DNA of 64,000 bases from Oscillospiraceae bacterium (GCA_900770285.1 CAAGJO010000007.1:62001-126000), one strand, 5' to 3'; positions 7,810 through 16,079 are shown, counted from the first letter of the stretch. The notes: generated by a model from the letters alone, not told the origin. Program-made: numbers and translations.

Positions 7810-9018
7810 ATGAAATGTCCAAATTGTGGAACAGAAACTAATGGAAAATTTTGTACAGCATGTGGAGCCCCTCTAATATCAGAACAAAAACCTGCCACAC
7901 CTCAATCTGATTCATACCAATCTGTAAACCCACAGCCATTTACGAACATGCCTGAAAAAAAAGTCAAAAAACCATTTTATAAAAAATGGTGGTTTTGGGT
8001 AATTATCTTTATTGCGGTTGCAATCATTATTAGTATTATCACCAGTGGTAACAACGGGCAAAAAATTGAGTGGTCGCAGCTGATATTGTCAGATGTTCTT
8101 CCGGAACCAGATTCAAATAAAGGTGAAATAAATCAAAACTCTGAGGAGAACCTACAGGTTGAACTATATAAAACATCAGAAGATGAATATAACGAATATA
8201 TAACCAAATGCAAGAAAAAGGGATTTACAATCGATGCAGAAGCAGCTAATACAAGTTACACAGCTTATAACAAGGACGGTTATAATTTAGACTTGGCTTG
8301 GTACGATGATAAACTTACAATAGAATTAAAATCTCCTATGAAGTTTTCAGAAATCCAATGGCCAACAAGTACTGTTGGTTCTTTGATACCTGAGCCAAAA
8401 TCATTGACCGGTAAGTTTTCTTATGAACATGACGATAGCTTCTTTGTTTACATAGGAAACACAACACCAGAAGATTATAATGAATATGTAAACGAATGCT
8501 ATGATTGGGGATTTAATGTTGATTATGATAAAGGAAATGGTTACTATAATGCTGACGACATCGATGGCAATCATATTGCTCTGAAATATCAGGGAAATAA
8601 TATTATGAGTATAGAAATCGAATCAGCTGATGATAATATAATTGAAGAAGAATCATCGGCAGAAACAACAAAGAAAGCTACCACTGCGAAACAAACTACC
8701 GCAGCAAAGAAAACCACGACTAAAAAAGCAACAACTACAACCAAAAAAGCTTCAAACAAAGTTTCTCCTGAATTCAAAGCTACAATGGACAGCTACGAGA
8801 AATTCTTTGATGAATACGTTGAATTTATGAACAATTATAAGAATTCTACTGATGTATTGTCCATGCTCAATGACTATACTGAATATTTAAGTAAATACTC
8901 AGAAATGATGGATAAGCTAAATTCTATCGATCAAAGCAAGCTTTCAGCAGCCGATGCTGCATATTATTTAGAAGTATCTGCACGGATTACAAAAAAGCTG
9001 GCTAATGTTGTACTCTAA
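7810..9018 (+). CDS. Zinc-ribbon membrane-anchored protein, DUF6591-like
   Basis: This 402-residue protein begins with a zinc ribbon (MKCPNCG, then FCTACGAP; four Cys), followed by a Pro/Gln-rich linker, a basic cluster and one membrane segment near residues 57-80 (WWFWVIIFIAVAIIISII). The extracellular part has two homologous modules starting near IEWSQLILSDVLPEP and EIQWPTSTVGSLIPEP, each with an EYNEYI/DYNEYV motif. I associate these with DUF6591. A Thr/Lys low-complexity linker follows, and then a C-terminal helical domain. A TAAGGAGG site precedes the ATG. Function is unknown; control by the divergent XRE repressor suggests conditional expression. Confidence 0.8.
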   Translation: MKCPNCGTETNGKFCTACGAPLISEQKPATPQSDSYQSVNPQPFTNMPEKKVKKPFYKKWWFWVIIFIAVAIIISIITSGNNGQKIEWSQLILSDVLPEPDSNKGEINQNSEENLQVELYKTSEDEYNEYITKCKKKGFTIDAEAANTSYTAYNKDGYNLDLAWYDDKLTIELKSPMKFSEIQWPTSTVGSLIPEPKSLTGKFSYEHDDSFFVYIGNTTPEDYNEYVNECYDWGFNVDYDKGNGYYNADDIDGNHIALKYQGNNIMSIEIESADDNIIEEESSAETTKKATTAKQTTAAKKTTTKKATTTTKKASNKVSPEFKATMDSYEKFFDEYVEFMNNYKNSTDVLSMLNDYTEYLSKYSEMMDKLNSIDQSKLSAADAAYYLEVSARITKKLANVVL

Positions 9019-9080
9019 TTAAAAATACACAAAATTAATTCCCTTTACTTTAAATATAAAATTATAAGAGAGATGAAAGA

Positions 9081-9701
9081 ATGGATACTATACAACAAAA
9101 CAATATGCCCGACAATACAAATATTGTACAAAGCAAACCGTCAAAATTCAAATACAGTTTGAAGGACATCAGAATTTTACTTCCATTTCTGATAGTTTTA
9201 GCAAGTTCACTTGCAATGATAATATCATTGCTTTTACCATATGCAACTGCTTGCGACTCATACAAAGAATATCTTAATCAAGCCAATGATAGCTCATTTG
9301 CGGAAATCGGTATTTTGGGTAAAAATCTGATAAATATATCTATGGTGAGATATGCAAGAATTTATGCATATTTCAGCAAAGCGCTTCTTGGTTCAAATTG
9401 GGGATTCTTTTATACAGGAATCGTTGCTGCAATCGGCTTATTCTCATTGCTTGCCCTACTGTTCTCAATATTCAAAAAGCCTATTCCAATTATGATTTTT
9501 GACGTCTTCGCTTTTATCATTTTTCAAATTCAAAGCTGGGATTATACTGACAGGGGAATAATCGGTAACAGCCACTATACATTTGGTACTGCATATTACG
9601 TTTTTTACATAGCCTCTGTTTTTCTATTTATCGGAGCAATATGGTTACTGGTATCTGAAATAGTAATTAAACGAAAAATCACAAAAGCACAAACAAATTA
9701 A
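9081..9701 (+). CDS. Four-helix integral membrane protein of unknown function
   Basis: I do not recognise a family for this 206-residue protein. After a polar N-terminus of about 30 residues, hydrophobic stretches near residues 33-52 (ILLPFLIVLASSLAMIISLL), 112-130, 136-150 and 170-192 suggest four membrane segments. The loop after the first segment contains a Cys and acidic residues. It lies 62 bp behind the zinc-ribbon gene with its own GAGAG ribosome binding site and is probably in the same XRE-controlled operon. A strong hairpin follows. Confidence 0.65.
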   Translation: MDTIQQNNMPDNTNIVQSKPSKFKYSLKDIRILLPFLIVLASSLAMIISLLLPYATACDSYKEYLNQANDSSFAEIGILGKNLINISMVRYARIYAYFSKALLGSNWGFFYTGIVAAIGLFSLLALLFSIFKKPIPIMIFDVFAFIIFQIQSWDYTDRGIIGNSHYTFGTAYYVFYIASVFLFIGAIWLLVSEIVIKRKITKAQTN

Positions 9702-9719
9702 CATATGTTTTCTGATGAC

Positions 9720-9758
9720 AAAACGAGCTGCTGCAATACAATGCAACAGCTCGTTTTT
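9720..9758. terminator. Bidirectional terminator, probably the original guaA terminator
   Basis: AAAACGAGCTG pairs with CAGCTCGTTTT, with T runs on the right (plus strand) and on the left of the minus-strand reading. On the plus strand it ends the zinc-ribbon/membrane-protein operon. On the minus strand it would sit just behind the guaA stop codon if the 9762-31875 element were removed, so it is likely the displaced guaA terminator (inference). Confidence 0.8.
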
Positions 9759-9761
9759 GAC

Positions 9762-9779
9762 TATTTTTTATTCCCACTC
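9762..9779. other. Left attachment site (att) copy
   Basis: Perfect 18-bp copy of the guaA 3' end sequence, three bases from the terminator at 9720-9758. On the minus strand it reads GAGTGGGAATAA plus six bases, the guaA codons for Glu-Trp-Glu-stop. Confidence 0.78.
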
Positions 9780-9881
9780 CTCAGGAATCATTAAATACTA
9801 CACAAATTTGTATAGTAAATGTATTCCTGAGTATCTCTATTCTTCAATTTGCTCTGTAATATATCTGCTTGCTGAGGCAGT

Positions 9882-9910
9882 GTTATCATTTCGTTATCTG
9901 AAATGATAAC
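9882..9910. repeat. Perfect inverted repeat at element left end
   Basis: GTTATCATTTC and GAAATGATAAC form an 11-bp perfect stem with a 7-base loop. It lies 50-80 bases downstream of a consensus minus-strand promoter and about 100 bp inside the left att copy. Its role is unknown; it could be a recombination accessory site or an RNA hairpin. Confidence 0.6.
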
Positions 9911-9965
9911 GGCTTGGATGTATCCATGGCGATAATAATGCCTGGTGGTTTGCTCCTTGTGTAGT

Positions 9966-9994
9966 ATTATAGCGCAGGTGAGGTGGGTTGTCAA
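9966..9994 (-). promoter_or_regulatory. Perfect consensus sigma-A promoter reading toward the left att
   Basis: On the minus strand TTGACA (9989-9994), a 17-bp spacer and TATAAT (9966-9971) match the consensus exactly. AAGGAG follows at 9953-9958, almost at the expected start of the transcript. No good ORF follows: the in-frame protein reading to 9791 has no normal start codon, and the first ATG opens only 13 codons. The region 9780-10390 otherwise holds no clear gene. Confidence 0.7.
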
Positions 9995-10080
9995 GTAATA
10001 TTAGCAATTTATTATAGTAGCAATTTGATGATGTAATATTTTCAGTTTTCCTGAACTCTTTTTACAGTAATAATCAAGAA

Positions 10081-10104
10081 AATGCGCACCGCATGGTACG
10101 CATT
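10081..10104. terminator. Possible hairpin terminator
   Basis: AATGCGCACC pairs with GGTACGCATT (one mismatch) over a four-base loop, with ATTTTA following on the plus side. It may end transcripts of the degenerate minus-strand reading frame at 10145. Confidence 0.4.
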
Positions 10105-10144
10105 ATTTTATAAAATTTTCAACTGAATCCAATAAATCAATATT

Positions 10145-10300
10145 CTAACTATACTTCCAGAACAGATTTTCAGCACTTATTTTTCTTTTCAGAGCATAGC
10201 TCCTAAGCATGAGCATTTCTGAATCTTTTTCAGGAAGTTCTTCGGGTGTACATATTTCAAGCTGTACACTAAAAAAGAAAGTGGAAGAATAAAAGCGTAA
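10145..10300 (-). pseudogene. Remnant of an unidentified gene (C-terminal fragment)
   Basis: A minus-strand frame of 51 codons ends in a protein-like segment (ICTPEELPEKDSEMLMLRSY, then KRKISAENLFWKYS) but is closed upstream by a stop and has no usable start or ribosome binding site. The charged helical composition looks coding. I read it as the tail of a truncated gene near the element's left end. I do not recognise the family, and it could be fortuitous. Confidence 0.35.
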
Positions 10301-10339
10301 CTATAGCCTTAAATCCTGATTGTCATTACATTTTACAGC

Positions 10340-10366
10340 CCTCGTCAAAAATTGTCATTGACGAGG
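10340..10366. promoter_or_regulatory. Operator-like inverted repeat upstream of the PII/ABC operon
   Basis: CCTCGTCAA and TTGACGAGG form a perfect 9-bp dyad with 9 bases between, centred about 40 bp upstream of the -35 box of the PII-ABC promoter. Placement suits an activator or repressor site; the binding protein is not known. Confidence 0.5.
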
Positions 10367-10389
10367 ATTTGACGAATGGGCAAACAGTA

Positions 10390-10467
10390 TTGAAAAAACG
10401 GGTTAACTGATATATAATATACACTAACAAAGGCAATGGAGCTATGAAAGAGTTTCATTGCCTTTTT
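10390..10467 (+). promoter_or_regulatory. Promoter and leader hairpin (possible attenuator) of the PII/ABC operon
   Basis: TTGAAA (10390-10395), a 17-bp spacer and TATAAT (10413-10418) give a good sigma-A promoter. Immediately downstream AAGGCAATG (10430-10438) pairs with CATTGCCTT (10456-10464), followed by a T-rich tail and then the AAGGAGG site of the PII gene. A terminator-like hairpin between promoter and first gene suggests attenuation; whether it terminates is not shown. Confidence 0.6.
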
Positions 10468-10486
10468 ATTTTAAGGAGGTAATCGT

Positions 10487-10828
10487 ATGTTAAAGAAACT
10501 TGAAATCGTTATCCGACCTGAAAAAGTTTCTCATCTGAAAAGAATTCTCAGTGAGTGCCATGCAAGTGGTGCTATGTTCAGTAATATTTCAGGTTATGGT
10601 AATCAGAAAAGTTCGCAGTACATCTTCAGAGGCAAGCCTTATTTTGAAGAAATTTTTTCAAAGACAAAAGTTGAAACGGTTGTAACCGAAGAAGTTGCGG
10701 AAAAGCTCATTGAGCGTATCCTTAAAGAACTTCCTACCGGAGAAATGGGTGATGGTAAAATCTTTATTTACGATGTTGCCGAAACAATCAAGATCCGTAC
10801 AGGAGAAAAAGGTACCGACGCAGTTTAA
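10487..10828 (+). CDS. PII-family nitrogen-regulatory signal protein
   Basis: A 113-residue PII (GlnB/GlnK superfamily) protein. It starts MLKKLEIVIRPEKV, has a T-loop region around residues 35-55 (ISGYGNQKSSQY, then RGKPYFEEI) and ends with the GDGKIFIYDVAETIKIRTGEKG segment of the B/C-loop. The T-loop lacks the classical uridylylated Tyr context of GlnB, so it may be unmodified. PII proteins bind ATP/ADP and 2-oxoglutarate and control transporters and enzymes by contact. As first gene of an ABC transporter operon 16 bp ahead of the ATPase, it probably gates that transporter according to nitrogen status (inference). This location is unusual; PII normally pairs with AmtB. Confidence 0.85.
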   Translation: MLKKLEIVIRPEKVSHLKRILSECHASGAMFSNISGYGNQKSSQYIFRGKPYFEEIFSKTKVETVVTEEVAEKLIERILKELPTGEMGDGKIFIYDVAETIKIRTGEKGTDAV

Positions 10829-10844
10829 CGGGTGGTGAATATAT

Positions 10845-12428
10845 ATGCAGGAAAGTAATGATTTTGTAAAAAAGACAGCACTTTACCTTAAAGGCATATC
10901 AAAAACATTTGGAAGCAATAAAGCTCTTGATGACGTTGAGATCATGGTAATGCCCGGTGAAATCATGGGTCTGCTGGGCAAAAACGGCTGTGGAAAATCA
11001 ACACTCATTAAAGTTTTATCAGGTTATCATGCTCCGGATAAAGGCGGTGAGCTTTATGTAAACGGCGAAAAAGTTAAACTTCCGCTTTTACCTGGCGAAT
11101 TTAAAAAATACGGAATGAGTTTCGTTCATCAGGATCTTGGCCTTGAAGATACTCTTACAGTTGCCGAAAACTGGATTCTGTCTGATATTGCAACGAAAAA
11201 TCAGATGAAAATCAACTGGAAATCAATTAATGCAGAAATAGTTGAGGTCTTTAAGAAGTATGGTCTGGATATACAGCCCGATGCAGTTGTATCAACTCTC
11301 GGACCGGTTCAGAAAGCAATGCTTGCTATTATAAGAGCTGTTATGGAACTTCATAATTCCGGAATCCGGGGCAAAGGACTGCTTGTGCTTGATGAGCCTA
11401 CAGTATTTCTTCCGAGAACAGAAGTTGATACCCTTTTCAGTCTTGTCCATTCTATCGCATACGAAGGTATCAGCGTCATATTCGTATCTCATGACCTTGA
11501 TGAAGTAATGGCGCTTACAGACTCATATACAGTTCTGAGAAATGGCAGGAATGTGGGACACGGAAATACTCATATGTCAAGCAAGGACGAAATCATTGAA
11601 ATGATACTCGGTGAAAGTCTGAGCGAATATCATGTTGAACTTAAAGATTCAGATGATTATGACAACAAGGAACCGTTAATGGAAGTAAAGAATTTCTCCG
11701 GAAATATAGTCAGAAATACAAGTTTTAAAGTATATCCGGGAGAAGTTCTTGGTATAACTGGTCTTGCCGGATCAGGATTTGAAGAAATACCCTATCTGCT
11801 GTTCGGCGATGTCAAAGGTTCGGAGGGCAGTTTTGAGTTTGAAAACAGTGAATATAATCTTCATAATTTCTCGCCAAAAAAAGCAGTCGACGCAAATATG
11901 GCTCTTATACCGGCTGACAGAAAGAACAACGGCGGTGTGCTGAATCTTGAAATATTTGAAAATATGATGATGCAGTCACTGAAACATTATCGCCCTGCTT
12001 TTCTGAATAAGAAGGGAATTCGCAGAAAGTCAGATAAGCTTTCCAGTGAATATACCGTATACCCTAATAATATCGACCTGGAATTCGGAATGCTGTCAGG
12101 AGGCAATCAGCAGAAGGTTTTGCTTGCAAAATGGATTCAGGAAGACCCTCATCTGCTGATACTGCATGAACCTACACAGGGAATTGACATCGGCGCACGT
12201 CAGGCTATATACAATCTGATTGAACAATCCGTAAAGAAAAGCGGTATGACAGTTATCTGTTCCAGTTCAGATTATGAACAGCTTGAACAGATTTGTGACA
12301 GAGTTCTTATTATGGTTGATGGGGAAATAGTTGAACAGCTGACAGGAAATGAAATTACAAAAGCAAGAATTACAAAGTGCTGTTACCAGACTGCAAATGT
12401 TATTAACTTTGCAAAACAGACTGAGTAA
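10845..12428 (+). CDS. Ribose/nucleoside-type ABC transporter ATP-binding protein (two ABC domains)
   Basis: A 527-residue tandem ATPase of the RbsA/MglA (CUT2) type. The first domain has Walker A GLLGKNGCGKST, a Walker B ending LLVLDEPT and a non-canonical signature (TLGPVQKAMLAIIRA in place of LSVGQQQ). The second domain has a degenerate Walker A (GLAGSGFEEIP), a canonical LSGGNQQKVLLAKW signature and LLILHEPTQGID. Such asymmetry is normal for CUT2 ATPases, although the first signature is unusually changed. It follows the PII gene and precedes the matching permease and lipoprotein. CUT2 systems import sugars, nucleosides or purines; with PII present, a nitrogen-containing solute is likely (inference). 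Confidence 0.9.
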   Translation: MQESNDFVKKTALYLKGISKTFGSNKALDDVEIMVMPGEIMGLLGKNGCGKSTLIKVLSGYHAPDKGGELYVNGEKVKLPLLPGEFKKYGMSFVHQDLGLEDTLTVAENWILSDIATKNQMKINWKSINAEIVEVFKKYGLDIQPDAVVSTLGPVQKAMLAIIRAVMELHNSGIRGKGLLVLDEPTVFLPRTEVDTLFSLVHSIAYEGISVIFVSHDLDEVMALTDSYTVLRNGRNVGHGNTHMSSKDEIIEMILGESLSEYHVELKDSDDYDNKEPLMEVKNFSGNIVRNTSFKVYPGEVLGITGLAGSGFEEIPYLLFGDVKGSEGSFEFENSEYNLHNFSPKKAVDANMALIPADRKNNGGVLNLEIFENMMMQSLKHYRPAFLNKKGIRRKSDKLSSEYTVYPNNIDLEFGMLSGGNQQKVLLAKWIQEDPHLLILHEPTQGIDIGARQAIYNLIEQSVKKSGMTVICSSSDYEQLEQICDRVLIMVDGEIVEQLTGNEITKARITKCCYQTANVINFAKQTE

Positions 12429-12469
12429 ATCGAAGGGAGGAAGCGTTTGTTTTATGCAGGCGTGATGTT

Positions 12470-13501
12470 ATGGCAAATAAAGTAAAAAAGAAATTCAGTG
12501 TTTCGGAGTTGTTACAGAAATATGCTGTAATTATTGCATGGATAGTTTTATTCATTGCATTCTCCATATGGATGCCGGGAGTATTCAACAGTGTGCTTAA
12601 TATCAAGACACTTTTAGGTTCACAGGCTGTACTGGTAGTTACGGCACTTGCAGTATTAATTCCTATCATAGCCGGGGATTACGATATGTCAGTTGCTGCA
12701 ACCCTTACTGTTGTCAACATAACAGTAGCCAAACTGAATGTTGATGTCGGACTGCCAATTGGAATATGTATTCTGATAGGACTTCTTATCGGTATTGCCG
12801 TAGGAGCAGTAAACGGTCTGATTATAACAAAATTCAACATCAATGCGTTTATTGTGACTATGGGTACGTATACACTGCTCTCAGGAATCGCACTTATGAT
12901 TAGTCTTCAGACTATTACCGGTGTTTCGCAGTCTCTTAAAGACATTATATATGTAAAGAAAATCCTGGGTATTTCACCATCATTCTTCTATGCAGTAATT
13001 CTCACAATAATTATAGGCTATATACTTACAATGACTTCCGCAGGCAAGAAAATACTTATTGTGGGAAGAAGTCAGAATGTAGCCAGACTTTCAGGAATTG
13101 ATGTAGGAAAAACAAGATTTTTAAGCTTTGTAGCTTCAGGTTTTATTGCAGCACTTGCAGGGGTTATGTATACCGGAATTCTCGGCGGCGGAAGTCCTAC
13201 CGGCGGTCTTGGTTATATGATGTCAGCTTTTGCGGCAGTATTTCTTGGTTCAACTTGTTTCAGACCCGGAAGATTCAATGCTCCCGGTACTATTGTTGCT
13301 GTTTATTTCCTTGCAACAGGTACTAATGGCTTACAGCTCCAGGGAGCGCAATCTTATGTTACAAACATATTCTATGGCGCAGCACTGGTTGTAGCCGTTG
13401 TATTTTCAGCAGTTGCCAAAAGCTCAAAGGAAAAAAGAGAAATCCAGCTTGCTAAAAATGCACAGACAGTACCCAAAACATCTGCTGCCGAAAAAGCATA
13501 G
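12470..13501 (+). CDS. Ribose/nucleoside-type ABC transporter permease
   Basis: A 343-residue RbsC-type membrane protein (BPD_transp_2 family) with about eight to ten hydrophobic segments, starting with VIIAWIVLFIAFSIW. The family motif GDYDMSVAATLTVVNI, the GLIITKFNINAFIVTMGTYTLLSG region and the GGGSPTGGLGYMMSAFAAVFLG segment are all typical. The ATG follows a GGGAGG site at a longer than usual distance. It should form the homodimeric pore with the upstream ATPase. The C-terminal tail is short and basic. Confidence 0.9.
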   Translation: MANKVKKKFSVSELLQKYAVIIAWIVLFIAFSIWMPGVFNSVLNIKTLLGSQAVLVVTALAVLIPIIAGDYDMSVAATLTVVNITVAKLNVDVGLPIGICILIGLLIGIAVGAVNGLIITKFNINAFIVTMGTYTLLSGIALMISLQTITGVSQSLKDIIYVKKILGISPSFFYAVILTIIIGYILTMTSAGKKILIVGRSQNVARLSGIDVGKTRFLSFVASGFIAALAGVMYTGILGGGSPTGGLGYMMSAFAAVFLGSTCFRPGRFNAPGTIVAVYFLATGTNGLQLQGAQSYVTNIFYGAALVVAVVFSAVAKSSKEKREIQLAKNAQTVPKTSAAEKA

Positions 13502-13529
13502 AATAAAAATAAAAAAGGAGAATAGGATT

Positions 13530-14747
13530 ATGAAAAAAAGGGAATTTATCGCAATGCTTGTATCTGCTTTTGTATTATGCTCATGTGTTACATTAGCAGG
13601 CTGCGGAAGTGAAACAGGAAATGAAAGTACCAAAACCTCAGACAGCAGTTTAGCTGCCAGTGCTGACAGCGGACAGGTTATGAGTGAAGTAGCTGAAAAG
13701 CTTTCTGCCTCGTCAGGAAATCCGGAATTTTTTGCGGCTGATTTTGGTGAAGTGGATATTTCAGCGGCACTTTCGGGCAAAAAAATCATGGTTGTAGCCT
13801 ATGATTCAACCAATGACTGGTGTGTAAATTACGCAAAAATGGCAGATGCAGTTTATAAAAAAGTCGGCGCATCGTCGGATATCAATTATTGTGACGGTAC
13901 AACAGACAGCTGGATCTCAGCTATTCAGACAGGTATAAATCAGGGATATGACGCTATTGACCTTTTCGGTATTTCAGATATAGGACAGCTCCAAAGCGTA
14001 ATTGATGAGGCAAAAGCGGCCGGTGTATATATTCAGGATACTCATGGTACGGATATTTCAGACGATTCCTCAAATACAGATTGTTCAATCGGCTGTGATT
14101 ATGCACACGCAGGTGAGCTTATGGCGCTCCAGACAATTTCAGAAATCGGAGATCCTTCAAAGGTCAACTGCCTTGTAGTTGCAGACGTAGGCTGGGGTGC
14201 TGATACAAACGTAAGAAATGGTATTACCGGAGTATTTGATGAATACGGCTGTAAATACACAGTAGCTGATGTTTCTATCACAGACTGGACAGAGGGTATC
14301 GGAAATGCAGTGAGAAACGCTTTTGTTGCAGACAGCAGTTATAATTCAGTAATTGCATTTTATGATAATATGTGTCTTTACGTTGTACCTGCACTTGAAG
14401 AACTGGGTATCAGCAAAGATGATGTTGTAGTAGGTTCATTCAACGGAAACCCTGGTCTTATTGATTATGTTGCATCCGGCAATATGGACTATGACCTCGG
14501 TGAAAGCATCGGCTGGTGTGCCTGTCATGCGGCAGACTGTATGGCAAGAAACTTTGCCGGACAGGAAGTACATAATAAGTCCGGTTTTGCAATGTACTTC
14601 ATTACAACAGACAATTCGTCAGACTATATAGACCCATCTGTCGGCAAAGCAAGTTACTCATATGACGGAGTTCAGGACATTTATCTCAAAGGATATTCTG
14701 AACTTTGGGGTGTTGATATGACTGATGTATTTGCATCTGTTGAATAA
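13530..14747 (+). CDS. Ribose/nucleoside-type ABC transporter substrate-binding lipoprotein
   Basis: A 405-residue lipoprotein of the type I periplasmic binding (RbsB-like) family. The signal peptide has a lipobox LAGC about 22 residues in, followed by a Ser/Thr/Asp-rich linker. The mature domain starts near KKIMVVAYDSTNDWC and shows SAIQTGINQGYDAIDLF, the usual hinge-domain pattern. Several tryptophans and cysteines near the expected ligand site differ from sugar binders. The start is ATG 13530, 9 bases behind AAAAAAGGAG; an upstream in-frame ATG lies inside the permease gene. It is last in the PII-ABC operon and is followed by a terminator. Confidence 0.9.
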   Translation: MKKREFIAMLVSAFVLCSCVTLAGCGSETGNESTKTSDSSLAASADSGQVMSEVAEKLSASSGNPEFFAADFGEVDISAALSGKKIMVVAYDSTNDWCVNYAKMADAVYKKVGASSDINYCDGTTDSWISAIQTGINQGYDAIDLFGISDIGQLQSVIDEAKAAGVYIQDTHGTDISDDSSNTDCSIGCDYAHAGELMALQTISEIGDPSKVNCLVVADVGWGADTNVRNGITGVFDEYGCKYTVADVSITDWTEGIGNAVRNAFVADSSYNSVIAFYDNMCLYVVPALEELGISKDDVVVGSFNGNPGLIDYVASGNMDYDLGESIGWCACHAADCMARNFAGQEVHNKSGFAMYFITTDNSSDYIDPSVGKASYSYDGVQDIYLKGYSELWGVDMTDVFASVE

Positions 14748-14782
14748 TAATGTTTTTGGGAAATTCCTCCGCTTTTCCTGAA

Positions 14783-14826
14783 TAACAAAAACCTCTGATC
14801 GTAAAAAATCAGAGGTTTTGTTTTAT
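14783..14826. terminator. Bidirectional terminator between ABC operon and fabF
   Basis: ACCTCTGAT and ATCAGAGGT extend to a stem of about 14 bp with A/T tracts on both sides, serving the converging ABC operon (plus) and fabF (minus). Confidence 0.85.
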
Positions 14827-14843
14827 CATCAGTATCACATTTC

Positions 14844-16079
14844 TTATTCATATTTTCTGAAAATAAGAACTGCATTATGACCGCCGAATCCCAGTGAATT
14901 TGACAGTGCAATATTTACAGGATAATCCATACCCTTATGCATTACACAGTTCAGGTCACATTCCTGGTCCTGATTTTCCAGTCCGGCATTTACGTGTACA
15001 TAATTATCCAGTATTGACTTTACACAAACTATAGCTTCAACGCCGCCTGCACCGCCAAGTAAGTGACCAATAAGTGACTTTGTTGAGCTGACCTTGCATT
15101 TAAAGGCATATTCACCCAGAGCTTTTTTTATTGCTCTGGTTTCAAAAATCTCATTCAGATGTGTTCCTGTTCCGTGTGCATTGATATAGTCCACGTCCTG
15201 CGGTTTTAATCCGGCGTCAGCCAAAGCAGCTTTAATTGCGTATGCCGCAGCCTCTGCGCTTTCTTCCGGGGAAGTGATGTGATAAGCGTCTGAGGTTGTT
15301 GCATAGCCTGCAATTTCCGCCAGTATGTCAGCATTTCTGTCCAGTGCGTGCTGTAATTCTTCAAGTACTATCACGCCTGCACCCTCACCCATAACAAATC
15401 CGCTGCGGTCTTTGTCAAAGGGAACAGACGCTTTAAGGGGGTCAGACTGAGTACTCAGTGCAGTCATATTTGTAAATCCGCTTATTCCCAGTTCTGTTAT
15501 GGCAGCCTCTGTTCCCCCAGCCAGCATAACATCTGCATCACCATACTGAATCGCACGGAATGCCTCCCCTATACATTGATTTCCTGTTGCACAGGCAGTA
15601 ACGATATTGATATTTTTCCCTTTCAGTCCCAGATTAATGGACACATTTGACGACGCCATATTTGAAATAAACATCGGTACAAACAAAGGGCTTATTTTTG
15701 ACGGTCCTTTATCAAGCAATTTCTGATATTCTTTTTGTATCAGCTGTAAACCGCCGGTTCCGCAGCCAATGCAGACGCCCACCCTGTATGGGTCTTCACA
15801 GGACATATCTATCTTACTGCTTTCAAAAGCCTCTCTTGCTGCTGCAACTGCAAATTGTGCAAATCTTTCTGTTCTTCTTGCAGTTTTGGAATCCATATGC
15901 TCTTTCGGGCTGAAATTTTTCACTTCTGCCGCAAGCCTGACCTTATAGCCTGTTGTATCAAAATGTGTTATCTCACCAATTCCGACAACACCCTTTCTGA
16001 CATTTTCCCAGAATTCCGGTACAGAATTGCCAATAGGTGTGACTGCTCCCATACCTGTTATCACAACTCGTTTTTTCAT
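14844..16079 (-). CDS. fabF: Beta-ketoacyl-ACP synthase II-type condensing enzyme
   Basis: A 411-residue FabF-type condensing enzyme with the full triad: Cys163 in TACATGNQ, His in NAHGTGT near 303 and His in SLIGHLLGGAGG near 340. It lacks neighbouring fatty-acid genes (no ACP, fabD, fabG or fabZ), so it is a stand-alone paralogue inside the mobile element. It may replace or supplement the chromosomal FabF, for example to change chain length or give tolerance to a condensing-enzyme inhibitor, or make a specialised acyl chain; none of these is shown. I chose ATG 16079 over an upstream TTG (16088) for better spacing to AAGGA. The EamA gene precedes it by 24 bp. Confidence 0.9.
   Translation of the reverse strand: MKKRVVITGMGAVTPIGNSVPEFWENVRKGVVGIGEITHFDTTGYKVRLAAEVKNFSPKEHMDSKTARRTERFAQFAVAAAREAFESSKIDMSCEDPYRVGVCIGCGTGGLQLIQKEYQKLLDKGPSKISPLFVPMFISNMASSNVSINLGLKGKNINIVTACATGNQCIGEAFRAIQYGDADVMLAGGTEAAITELGISGFTNMTALSTQSDPLKASVPFDKDRSGFVMGEGAGVIVLEELQHALDRNADILAEIAGYATTSDAYHITSPEESAEAAAYAIKAALADAGLKPQDVDYINAHGTGTHLNEIFETRAIKKALGEYAFKCKVSSTKSLIGHLLGGAGGVEAIVCVKSILDNYVHVNAGLENQDQECDLNCVMHKGMDYPVNIALSNSLGFGGHNAVLIFRKYE

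Noticed and set aside
9791..9994. 67-codon minus-strand ORF at the element left end
   Set aside because: Its ATG lies upstream of the -10 box of the strong promoter, and within the transcribed part there is no normal start codon near the ribosome-binding-like site.
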